Shown in pieces: positions 32,640 through 43,954 of a stretch of DNA of 64,000 nucleotides (position 1 is its first letter; every line of letters begins with the position of its first letter). The notes beneath the pieces are model-generated. The model was not told where the DNA came from, searched no databases, and saw only the letters and a program-made list of their open reading frames with translations. The stretch is from the NCBI RefSeq assembly GCF_014633365.1, contig NC_068338.1:15510616-15574615 (forward strand), in the 5' to 3' direction. A program made the translations under genes and the position numbers. Source of the stretch: Diospyros lotus (lineage: Eukaryota > Streptophyta > Magnoliopsida > Ericales > Ebenaceae).

Positions 32640-33215
32640 TCCTGGAAAACATAATACACAAGAGAGAACTACGACAAGATGAAAATTACTTTATTCATGC
32701 ATCATTGAATGACATGTTAAGACATTAAATTCTACCTATGATACTTTTTCTGAGGCAAGTATATGGATTCTCAATTCTTTTACGAACTTTTGACCTTTGA
32801 GTGATAAAAAATATTTCTCGAATTTGCCAACAAAACCTTTTGTTCCTTCATTGCTTTTCTCACCTTGAATTATGCCCCTTGCTTTTGTCCGCTTAATCTA
32901 TCCCGCAAGTAGATGGATCGTAACAAGTAATATAATGATGAGTAAAGTGTCGTACCCACGAGAATTAGCTATTGATTCCTACTTTAACCACTCTTAACTT
33001 CAACAAGACACACACAATTATAGGATAATTAACAGTTGATTCTATACTAACTAGAACTGATTAACGAACTATGGACACACAAAAACAATTCTTCAAATTT
33101 CAAACTCAATAATCTATGGCACTAGGGTTCATGAATCCACCATCATTCTTAATATGACTTAATCCTTTATTACTCAAATTTGCTACTGCTTGCCCTGAGT
33201 TGAAAATCAATGATT
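32640..33215. other. older retrotransposon fragment, continued at 35863-36204
   Basis: Sequence of the kind TATCCCGCAAGTAGATGG ... GTGTCGTACCCACGAGAATT recurs in large plant gypsy elements (recalled, not searched). The fragment is split by solo LTR A: removing 33221-35862 rejoins GATTGTATG to TCAACCGAAAG. No coding sequence. Confidence 0.45.
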
Positions 33216-33220
33216 GTATG

Positions 33221-35857
33221 TGTAATGGCCCGCCACCCGAAGTCTCCGCGTGCATAGAGGATCCGTGAGAGGCTTATTACCTAAATGATACCGAACAATA
33301 TCACAACTGCAACTCTTACTAAAATCATAATCTTTTTATCATTTAACATCTCATAATCATTTTTACATAACCATTCACCACTTGGGCCCACCTGGCTTAC
33401 ACAACATACATCAATCTCAAAAACATAAACATTAATCTTAACATAAGCACAATGACACCCAGGACCTAGGTTTGGGAGAGCTCTGCACTTGCTATCATGA
33501 CTCAACGATCTGGACCCAACTCAGTTAAATGCACCTGCGGTCTCAGGATACTCTTACCTGGAATGATGGAAAACAAAGGTGAGTCGCAAGACTCAACAAG
33601 CTTTAGAAAGAAAGGCTATAGGGTACAGATAAAACTCTACCCATAACACCCCATGCAATTCATGCCAATGCAACGTCATGTCATGCCATGCCATGCCCAA
33701 TACCTGTCTTATTTTTAGATGCATAAACATATAATAAACTTTACATAGACAGTCCTTAGGGCCCACATCAAACACACATTGGCACCCAAGTCCCACATAC
33801 TTGTTGCAGCCTAACATAGGCTACCATTTCATCATTCAATAGGACTCACATTTTCTTGACTATGGTCGGCTTTTCCTGACATTTAACGTTTGGCTTTTCC
33901 TGACATTCAACGTTTGGCTTTTCCTGTCTTCCCTCAGGCTTCCCCTGAGCTAATTTCTAAGGTCTTACTGTGGGCCACGCCACCTTGGGTCTCACTCCCA
34001 AGGTCTTACCGTGGGCCACGCTGCCACCCATACTCATTACTTAAAATCGCACATTCTCACCATGCAGTGTAACAAATAGAAAATGCAATGGCTTTTGTAG
34101 CTTAAACGTGATGACAAGGCCCTTATAAACCAAGTATCAGGCCATGCTACGCCCACATAGGAATTCACACATGCGATATACTCTAAATGCACCGGCTCAC
34201 CTAAAGAACCCAAGTTAGCTCTTAGACCAACCGGGTCATGCAGATGCCCACACATCCCATCACACACAATGCATGTCCTAAGGTGAATGCAACCTAGTCC
34301 CTATGTAACACACACATCATGATATGCACACAATCAAGGTAGGAATCTGGCAGTACCAGCTTTTTTGGCCTGTCTAGCGCTTATCGTAACAACCGATGAC
34401 TGACGCCCATACATTCAGCCATCAACTGCCACGACCAACGGTCGACACTCAGTGGCTTTGTACCCCATACCCTTAAGACACACATAGACACTATTAACTT
34501 TATATCTTCCCAGTTTAACTTTACACAATATTTCTCCACAACTCTTCATATACATAACTGCATAACATTATGATACCATTATCATTCCTTCTCATTCACA
34601 TAAAACCATCTCAACATACATAATAAATTATTAATATAACCCCATTAAACCATAATCAACTTTTCTAAGAACCTAGCCCAATGAGTACAACATCATTCCC
34701 AAGGAAAGCGAAGCGATACGAAGCTTAGTGACGGACGGAATGAATGACACCAAAACATCATTTACTTAACTTATTTAATCACCAATAGACCCATTATTAA
34801 CATACAAGTTATGGAATGGTTGCCACGCGGATTAGCGTTATTAATGCGTGGAACCGAGTCACGGTGAGGGAGGGAATAAAATACAAGAAACCTCGAAGAC
34901 TTTCACGGGAATTAAAGAACACGAGGAGAGAGTTAGGAGCTTGCCTGAAAATGGTTGATTCTTGACTTTTACGCACTCCCGCTATGAAGTAATACAATTA
35001 AAGTAGATAATGAGTTCTTGAGCCCCACTTAATTAATTTCGACCATACAAAATAATTAATACATCTTTCTTTACTCACCTAGCTAATTAAACCTCAATTA
35101 AACAGCGTTTAATCTTGAATTTTCTCCCAAATTTTTTCACTTACGTGTCTTCTTCTTCTCCGAAACTTCTCTCCCAAAACTATTCTGCTACTCGAAATGC
35201 CCCATTTACTCGTATTTATAGCCTTGATATTTCTTTGGCAACCAGGCAATTCACGTTCCCCAATAAGTTATGATTTAAGCCATCAAGTCTAATTTATTTA
35301 ACTTCAAAGCGTCCCAATTATCTGGCTAATTCTTGGCCATACTTGCCCCCACAAAAGTTAACAAAAGCTATCCCAATTGTCTGATCAAATTTTCATTGAA
35401 AACGGAGAAAAAATGAAGCTGGAAAAGAGAAGGAAGGAAGGGCAGCGCATGTCACTAGTGCGCGCCATGTGTCCCATACACACACACACACCATATTACA
35501 TTAGTATATATATATATTTTATGTTATATAATACATTAACTTGAGATTACCTATTACCTCACATACAATTACGTGTGCCCCCTTCCAAATTGCTTTCATT
35601 CCTTCATTTAATTATTTAATTATTTTATATTATATATAAACATATTAATTAATATAATGTTTTATTTACCTTAATCACTTAATAATCTAAGTCCTAAGAA
35701 TTCTACAAACTTTCGATCACTTCCCTATTTAAAAATACAATAAATTTAATATCCTCATTTAAATTTCTTTAACTCACAAGTATTCCATAAGTCACCAATC
35801 ACTCTAAAACGTTGAAATTAATAATTATTATTTATTTCCAAAATTTCGAATGCTACA
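33221..35857 (+). mobile_element. solo LTR A, large gypsy-type (2.6 kb)
   Basis: It starts TGTAATGGCCCGCC and ends GAATGCTACA, and is flanked by a perfect duplication GTATG (33216-33220, 35858-35862). It is closely related over most of its length to solo LTR B, sharing for example GATACCGAACAAT, ACGACACCCAGGACCTAG-like and GTGGGCCACGC text. Starts of this kind (TGTAAYRCCCCG-like) and ends in TACA are typical of Tekay/Del-type chromovirus LTRs. The short frames inside are not genes. A CA repeat lies at about 35478-35491. Confidence 0.85.
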
Positions 35858-36204
35858 GTATGTCAACCGAAAGCCTCTCTCGATGGTCATTCGATTCTAT
35901 GCATATATATGAGATTAATTATCTCTAATCAACCTACGAATATATAAACATCCATTCACTCTCAATGATCATCCCAATATGATTTCACAAGGCATAATAG
36001 TATCTCTATCTATTTAGAACCTTATGTCGTTTATTACCTTGTCCTAATTTCATATTGAATCTCTCAAAAGTAATATAAATCACAGACATATTTTAATGGT
36101 GGTCAAACATCAAAACAAAATCAGAGTATAATAAACAATTAACTTGGAAGACAAGAATACAACAAAAATGAGTAACTTCAAATTAAACTAACAAGAAACA
36201 AAAT

Positions 36205-38029
36205 TGTTAGTAGTGTGTGCCCTGATGCTAGATTTGGATGACATCTATCAGGTTTGTTTTAATGCATTAATTTTATTTTTGTACAAATCTATAAAATGAA
36301 AGATTTTCTTCATTCATATTTTCTCTAATCATTTATATGAATAAGTCCCTAGATCTTTTGTGTGAGAATCTTATTCTCAGGGTGTTGAGACTGTGTGATA
36401 GGATTATCTGGCAATAGAACTTTTTAAACTATTCCTAGTCATTTGATCTTTAGATTGGTACTCTAATTAATTGAGTATGGACTAGCACAGTGGTTATTAC
36501 CTTGTTTGGTATGGGGATACTAATGGGAGGATGGTGTGTCATGTGTCATATGACATGAGATATTGTTAGTTAACCTGTGGGTGGTCGTTGGGGAACGATC
36601 AGCCAAATGTGATACCGATAACTGAGCACATGGCTTGGTGGATAATGGTGGTGTCATTAGTTGTGATGGTGTGTTGTTCTTTAGACTTGAATCGACATAA
36701 TTATTTTGTGTATTGGTGTGTAGGATTTGCTAATGAGTCAAACCATCCAATTGAGAGGTGAAAACGCTCATCTATATGGTTCTATATTGCTGGTATATGA
36801 AGACATGTGTTAGGAATAAGATCTATCACCCTTGTTAATATTTGATGGAGTGAACGTCCTATATGATCTACTATTAATGTGATGGGACAGTCCTTGTCCA
36901 AGGTAGATTGAAAGTTAGGAAAGGTATTTCCTGAGGTGTCATCTAGTCACGTTAATGGGGTCTGAGACATAGTTACTGAGTTTGTCACTCCATGGCTCTC
37001 ACTCAGTCGGGATATTAGGTGATGGAAGGATTATAGTACACGATAATCGTCAAGTGTAATAGGTTCACTTGAAGTGAGACTTCATTGCCACATATACTGT
37101 CCTAAATCGCTACTAGGTGTTATTCAAGAACTCTCAAGACGTTGTCAGGATTTGGATAAGTTCCAATGGGTTAAAGGGTTGACCGATATCAAAAAAAGTT
37201 TTGGTGTTATTTGATTGCTAGCAGGTAGTGAATCTAGAAAGTCACACACCATATAGTATTGCATTTGGTACTGATATCGTGTGCCCAGTATGTCTTTGGA
37301 AATGGTTGGTCAAAAGTTAACCCTTGGCCCCCCTTGCTAATAATGCATAGTGCATAGTAATAATACACAGTGTATATTGTGAAATCAATTATTGATCCCA
37401 GACGACGGATTACAAAATAGGGCATAATGTATAGTGGACAATGCATAATAATAATACATAATGCATAGTAATAATGTATAGTCCGTAGTGTATAGTATAT
37501 TAAATTATTTCATACATAGTTGAGATGGGAGTAGCGGTAGAATCTAATTTGAATTGGATTTGGAGAAATTGTTTAAAGAGGCAGATGCCCTCTCTTTTCT
37601 TTTGACTCCCTCTCCCCATACTGCTTTCTTCTTCTTTTTTTTTTTCTACTTCTTCTAAAAAATCATAGAAATTATACGTGTAATTGTTACACATATAATT
37701 TTGAGACACAAGCACTAATGATACGTAGATCCTCTGTGTCTAACATAAGAAGAGGTGACCAGAACGGTACCTTGTTGCATACTAGGTGTGGACCGACTAG
37801 GATCGCCACATCTTGAGGTGGACTTTGTCTCAATACAGAAATTGGTTATGTATTTCATCCTTTCATCAAACAGTAGGTATGCATTTATTTATGTATTCAA
37901 TTGTTAAATATGTGTGTTACTTAAATACACAAGCTATGTATGATGTGTATATTATATTCCGCTGTATGTATCTGATAGATGGTAAAAATTTTATTTTTAC
38001 CTGTACTGTCGTACTAGTGATTCCCTTTA
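36205..38029 (+). repeat. LTR of copia family D (copy D1)
   Basis: It starts TGTTAGTAGTGTG and ends GATTCCCTTTA. A primer-site-like AGTATCAGAGTC follows at 38032. It matches, in opposite orientation, solo LTR D2 (47442-48441 plus 52118-52934): the lengths are 1825 and 1817. The middle (37330-37500) is packed with TGCATAGT-like words. The short frames here are not genes. Confidence 0.8.
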
Positions 38030-38079
38030 GTAGTATCAGAGTCTCAGCTTGGTATTTAATGCATATACGTGAATGTATG
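38030..38079 (+). other. primer-binding site and leader start of copia element D1
   Basis: AGTATCAGAGTCTCAGCTTGG is a mutated form of the TGGTATCAGAGCC primer site. The leader continues beyond solo LTR B at 45952. The same leader (GAGCCTTGGCTTGGTTTCAA) occurs in element E at 51229. Confidence 0.65.
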
Positions 38080-38636
38080 TGTAACGACCCGCCTCCCCGT
38101 GCACAAAGAGGATTCGTGAGAGGGTCATTACTTAAATGATACCGAACAATAATACAAACTAAGACTCACACCCAACCCTTTTAGAAACCATAAATCTTTA
38201 TCATAAAACATTAAGTAATCATCCTTACATAATCACTCACAACATGAGCCCATTTAGCTTCATAGAATACACTCATCTCAACAAATAAAACATTACTTTA
38301 ACACAAGCACAACGACACCCAGGACCTAGTCTCGGGAGGACTCTACACTTGCTATCCTGACTCAACGACCGGGACTCAACCCCGTTGAGCGAACTTGATA
38401 CCACAAACGAAACCCTAACCTGGAATGATGGAAAGCAAACGTGAGTTGCGAGACTCAGCAAGCTCATGAAAGAAGGATGTAGGGTACAGATAAAACTCTT
38501 CCCATAACACCCTATGCAATTCATGCCAATGCAACGTCATGTCATGCCATGCCCAATACCTGCCTTATTTTTAGATGCATAAACATATAATAAACTTCAC
38601 ATAAACGGTCATTGGGGTCCACATCAAACACACATT

Positions 38637-39963
38637 TGATAATTTACTCTTGGTAATAAAATAGTTTTGATAATGATTATATGAAAATCAATCTCTAAAT
38701 CTTTATGAGTAAATATTTATGGATAAGTTATGAGAAAAACAATCTTTAAATCTCATTGAGCAAAGTTATGAAAATTTATATAGGAGAAATGTTGAAGTGT
38801 GGTTGAGTGTATTTAGATTCAAAATAAATATGCTTTTAATAATCTCAACTTGTTTTCAAAAGATTCGAAATGAGGATTTGTTTAGTTTTCATTTTTTCAA
38901 AATGGATAGTCGACTATGTGATTTAATGCTGTTGACTATGCCTAAATATAGTCGACTATGTTTTAAGGATAGTCGACTATGTATAAGGATAGTCGACTAT
39001 GCTGATTTGATTTTTCGACTATTTAAGGCTTCTGTCGACTATTTTTGCATCTGTCAACTATCATGTAAGGATAGTCTACTATGACTTTTCATCTGTCGAC
39101 TATTTTTGTTCATAAAATTCAAAATCCTCTTCATATTTTTGCATCTGTCGACTATGTCTTTGTGTCTGTCGACTATGAAAAATTTGTGTTAAAAGATAGT
39201 TGACTATGCTTTTTTGTCTGTCGACTATGGCTTGTTTTACTTGTAAAAATAGTCAACTATGCATTTTCTTCTGTCGACTATATCTTTTACAGAAAGCTTC
39301 TAACGACTAGTTTTTCAATCCCAACAATCACAAACGGCTACATTTCTCTTCAATCTCTTGGGAAGCTTATAAATACAAGTCATGGATGATCAAGAAAAGG
39401 CTAATGGATGGGAACGAGTTGATCTAAAGAGTTCAAATCATTTTTACTCGAACTTATAATATTTGCGCCTTCACTGTTGTATTTTCTCTCCAAGGCTTTG
39501 TTGTTCTATCATTGTAAATTTATTATTAAGCCTTGTTTTCATTGTGAGAGAACTTGTAACTAAGAGTGTTAACTCTTAGCTTATCTCTTTCATTTGTATC
39601 GTTGTTATTTGCCTAGCTTGTGTAGCTAGAGGGCCCATTTGAGTGGGAGGTTGTAATTCTTAGTCTCGGATTGGAGGACCTACTCGGGTTGAGTAGGGGG
39701 TTGATAATGGATGGTTTGAAAAATCCTTAGTGAGGAGCTAAGGTAGTGGATTAGACTTGGGTTAAGCCGAACCACTATAAATCTTTGTGTTCTCTCTTGT
39801 TTATGTTTTTTGATTTGTTTATCATTGCTAGCATTTCATTATCCTCATTTGCATTGAATTTTTATTTTCAATCAAAAGGATTTCAAAGTTTTAAATCAAG
39901 TTTTTTAAAATAACCAATTCACCCCCCTCTTGGTGTGTGCCATAGCTCCTACCCGTTCTAACA
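38637..39963 (+). repeat. 5' LTR of the nested copia element, with ~16 GTCGACTAT-type motifs
   Basis: It starts TGATAATTTACTC and ends CCGTTCTAACA. The segment 38905-39285 contains about ten exact GTCGACTA words and about six one-base variants, spaced 15-45 bases. Many sit in the palindrome ATAGTCGACTAT. The partner LTR is 42633-43954. Confidence 0.92.
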
Positions 39964-39965
39964 AT

Positions 39966-39978
39966 TGGTATCAGAGCC
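39966..39978 (+). other. primer-binding site (tRNA-Met type)
   Basis: TGGTATCAGAGCC lies two bases after the LTR end and is the standard plant copia primer site. Confidence 0.9.
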
Positions 39979-40019
39979 TAACTCCTTAATTCAAGGTCTA
40001 ACAACCTGAGGAGAGATCC

Positions 40020-41351
40020 ATGGCTCTAAAGGAAGATTATCCTATAAATGTGGCACCGTATTTTGATGGCTCTTATTATGATTTTTGAAGAAAAAGAATT
40101 TGTGTATTCATGACATCCATTGATTGTTATCTGTGGTATATTGTGGAAAAGGGTTTTGTTTTAAAACTAAAGATGGAATGAGATGATCGTGATAAAATGA
40201 ATTTTTCTTTAAATATTAGAGCTATGCATATTTTACAGCATGCCCTAAGTGATGATATTTATGTTAAAGTTTCTAAATGCTCCAATGCTAAAGATATTCT
40301 AAACACTCTTGATTCATTATATCTTTCTAAGAAATGTTGTGAGCATGTTGATGAAAATTTACAGGTTGAAAATCACTTGAATCATCAACAAAGAGAGGAA
40401 GAAGAAAGCTCAAATCCCATCTCGTGCTTCATATCTCAAGAAGAAGAGGAGGTAACCTCTACTTCTACTTATGATTTTGATGACAGTGTTGATATTGAAA
40501 ATGTCCATGAGTTTAGTTCTTTGAATTCTAAAAATGATAATCACAATACTGTTTCAAAGGAAGTGTTATTGAATGCTTTTAATGATTTATATGTAAATTT
40601 TGAAAAGTTGTGTTTGAAAAATAAAACTCTTCAAAAGCAATTAGACTTTCTATCGAATGAATTGGAAGTTTTAAGATTAAAGAATGAATATTTGATTGCT
40701 TCTAATAAAGAATTTTTAAAAGAAAAAGTTTTGGAAGAATTTGAAATGAAATCCTCAAACAGTGCATTAAATGAGAAATTCATTTTCAAAGAGGATATTA
40801 CAAATTCATGTGATCATGAACTAGGTGTTCAAAATTTTAATAGTCAAAGAGCTAATGTCAAAAGCTCATCTTCACACACCTCTCATGATATTAAATGTTT
40901 TTACTATTGCAAGAAAGGCCACATCGTATTTTGTTATTCTTTTAAAAGGAAATCATCCAGTGGTCCTAATTTGAAATGGATTCCTAAGGGAACTAAGGTA
41001 TCCAATGTTTCTGATTTTAATCCTCAAGGATCCAAACATGTTTTGATACCTAAAAACTCTTATTTTAAGAGAAATGTGCATAAGGATAAGAAGCAAACAA
41101 TCATCATAAAAAGGAAAAAAAATTCTCTGCTTCACATCCTAGCTATTGGTATCATTTTAGAAGCAAAGGCTTTGAAAGAAATAATCTACATAAGTTCAAA
41201 CAAATTTGGGTTCCTAAGGAGGAGCTCTATGCTAACAATGGTGAACCCAAAGTGGTTTGGGCACCAAAGGCTTGTGGATAGTTACTTTTGCAGGTTGCTT
41301 GTCATCCAAATGGGACTCAAAGTAAAATTTGTATGGATGTATCAAGCATGA
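40020..41351 (+). pseudogene. copia gag (SIRE-like), two early stops and a late frameshift
   Basis: The natural start is MALKEDYPINVAPYFDGSYYD at 40020. TGA codons at 40086-40088 and 40179-40181 stand where related gags have Trp (FW-RKR, W-DDRDK), both explained by G-to-A changes. From 40197 the frame is open for 384 codons: HALSDDIYVKVS, an acidic stretch, a coiled-coil-like region (about residues 130-190) and a damaged zinc knuckle KCFYYCKKGHIVFC. From about 41110 the true reading shifts frame (FKQIWVPKEELYANN is in another frame). No pol follows; 41352-42610 is non-coding. Confidence 0.82.
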
Positions 41352-42632
41352 AGAGAAAAAGGGGATGAAAAAGAAATTCAACCCCAAATGATGTATTGCC
41401 AACCAAGTATAAGAAAGATTTTATTAATTAAAATCTTGGTGGTATATTTCTTTCCCTAAACTCTCTGTTTATAAGTTTTGATGATCTTGAGTTATAAGTG
41501 TGACTTTATGATTTTGTTGAAAACTTATATTGATTTCTAAAATTAAGGGAGAGTTATAGTGTTTTGATATATGCATTGATTAAGGGGGAGAATAACATTT
41601 GTTGATATGTGCTGAAAAATGTGTTTGTGGTAAATGGCCTTAAACATAACTTGATTAGTGTTACCGATTATGTGATATGAATCATAATGTATGCTTATTG
41701 AGCTAATTGGTATTTACTCTTGTGTATTGCTTGAGTAAGAAATTATTCTAATTCATGATGTGTCTTTAAAAATTAAAGGATCATCTTGCCTCTTCTATAC
41801 ATTTATATGTAATGATCCTATGTTATAATCCTAAGTTTAGGATATGGTACCTATGGCTTGATCTCTTATAAAAGCATTAAATATATTGAATGTCATACTT
41901 TTGGGTACTGTAAATTAAAAATGGAATATTTTGCTACTGTTTTGTGATTACAAGTATGGCTATGATTATCAAAAATTGAACGTATGATCTTAAAGCCTAT
42001 CTTTAATGTCTCTTGCATAAAATATGCCATAATTTGTTTAGATTTATATTCTTGGATGACCACTTATTTTTTTGAATATATGGAAAGTAAGTTCATGTGG
42101 TTCATTCCTCAAATTTATGGCTATTGATATTTTTGTGAAAATTATTGAATTGAGTCAATTACTATTTTTTATGAAAAATGTTTCTATGGCTAAGACCTCC
42201 CGTGTGAGTTTAAGGGGAGTTTTTCAAAGAGAGTCTTTCTATTTACTTGAAATAATTTATTTCACTCCTATATTAATCATTTAATGTATATGCCTCTTAT
42301 ATGATGAATGGCTATGGATTTGATCTAATGCTTTTATTGTTTAAATATGAGTGATTATTTTGAAAGATATAGATTGGCTCTGATATGATCATGAGTATGC
42401 AATATGGTATGAAATTTTTTTTTGGCATCTCATGAAAAAGGTTTTTTAGATATATATATATATATATATGACATGTGCTCAAAAATTATGTTTGATATTA
42501 ATAATGTCATCTTAAGGGGGAGCCTCAGTGTGTTTCAAAAAAGAGGAGTTTTCATCTTTTTGATTTTGACAAAAAGAGGGAGAATGAATTGATTTTCATA
42601 TTTGTTTTTGTCATCATCAAAAAGGGGGAGAT
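41352..42632 (+). other. non-coding 3' part of the nested copia element, with purine tracts
   Basis: No coding signature. Purine-rich PPT-like tracts occur at about 41582 (TTAAGGGGGAGAA), 42512 (TTAAGGGGGAGCC), 42575 and finally 42621 (AAAAAGGGGGAGAT) next to the LTR. Multiple PPT-like tracts are a known habit of SIRE-type elements. A (TA)n tract is at about 42451-42468. Confidence 0.7.
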
Positions 42633-43954
42633 TGATATTTTACTCTTGGTAATAAAATAGTTTTGATAATGACTATATGAAAATCAATCTCTAAATCTTT
42701 ATGAGTAAATATTTATGGATAAGTTATGAGAAAAACAATCTTTAAATCTCCTTGAGCAAAGTTATGAAAATTTATATAGGAGAAATGTTGAAGTGTGGTT
42801 GAGTGTATTTAGATTCAAAATAAATATGTTTTTAATAATCTCAACTTTCTTTCAAAAGATTCGAAATGAGGATTTGTTTAGTTTTCATTTTTTCAAAATG
42901 GATAGTCGACTATGTGATTTAATGCTGTTGACTATGCCTAAATATAATCGACTATGTTTTAAGGATAGTCGACTATGCATAAGAATAGTCGACTATGCTG
43001 ATTTGATCTGTCGACTATTTAAGACTTCTGTCGACTATTTTTGCATCTGTCGACTATCATGTAAGGATAGTCGACTATGACTTTTCATATGTCGACTATT
43101 TTTGTTCATAAAATTCAAAATCCTTTTCATATTTTTGCATCTGTCGACTATGAAAAATTTGTGTTAGAAGATAGTCGACTATGCTTTTTTGTCTGTCGAC
43201 TATGTCTTGTTTTACTTGTAAAAATAGTCAACTATGCATTTTCTTCTGTCGACTATATCTTTTACAGAAAGCTTCAAACGGCTAGTTTTTCAATCCCAAC
43301 GGTCACAAACGGCTACATTTCTCTTCAATCTCTTGGGAAGCTTATAAATACAAGTCATGGATGATCAAGAGAAGGCTAATGGATGGGAACGAGTTGATTT
43401 AAAGAGTTCAAATCATTTTTACTCGAACTTATAATATTTGCGCCTTCACTGTTGTATTTTCTCTCCAAGGCTTTGTTGTTCTATCATTGTAAATTTATTA
43501 TTAAGCCTTGTTTTCATTGTGAGAGAACTTGTAACTAAGAGTGTTAACTCTTAGCTTATCTCTTTCATTTGTATCGTTGTTATTTGATTTGTATCGTTGT
43601 TATTTGCCTAGCTTGTGTAGGTAGAGGGCCCATTTGAGTGGGAGGTTGTAATTCCTAGTCTCGGACTAGAGGACCTACTCGGGTTGAGTAGGGGGTTAAT
43701 AGTGGATGGTTTGAAAAATCATTAGTGAGGAGCTAAGGTAGTGGATTAGGCTTGGGTTAAGCCGAACCACTATAAATCTTTGTGTTCTCTCTTATGTTTT
43801 TTGATTTGTTTATCATTGCTAGCATTTTAATATCCTAACTTGCATTGAATTTTTATTTTCAATGAAAAGGATTTCAAAGTTTTAAATCAAGTTTTTTAAA
43901 ATAACCAATTCACCCCCCTCTTGGTGTGTGCCATAGCTCCTACCCGTTCTAACA
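42633..43954 (+). repeat. 3' LTR of the nested copia element
   Basis: It has the same termini and motif array as the 5' LTR. The array is at 42901-43257. One motif-bearing stretch present near 39140-39180 is shorter here, and a duplicated GTATCGTTGTTATTTG occurs near 43570. Confidence 0.92.

Larger units (their letters stand above)
38637..43954 (+). mobile_element. complete gag-only copia element (SIRE-like), 5.3 kb, nested in solo LTR B
   Basis: LTRs are 38637-39963 and 42633-43954, with a perfect duplication ACATT (38632-38636, 43955-43959). The primer site TGGTATCAGAGCC is at 39966 and the purine tract AAAAAGGGGGAGAT ends just before 42633. Internal DNA is only 2.67 kb and has gag but no protease, integrase or RT. 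The two LTRs are nearly identical by eye, so the insertion is young compared with its neighbours. Its movement would need enzymes from a related full element. Confidence 0.92.

Noticed and set aside
38905..39285. CRISPR-like array from regularly recurring GTCGACTAT
   Set aside because: The repeat is only 9-12 bases, spacing is irregular, and the array lies within both LTRs of a copia element.
41352..42632. Possible env-like or extra gene after the copia gag
   Set aside because: Only short frames without conserved motifs; the segment looks like non-coding DNA with purine tracts.
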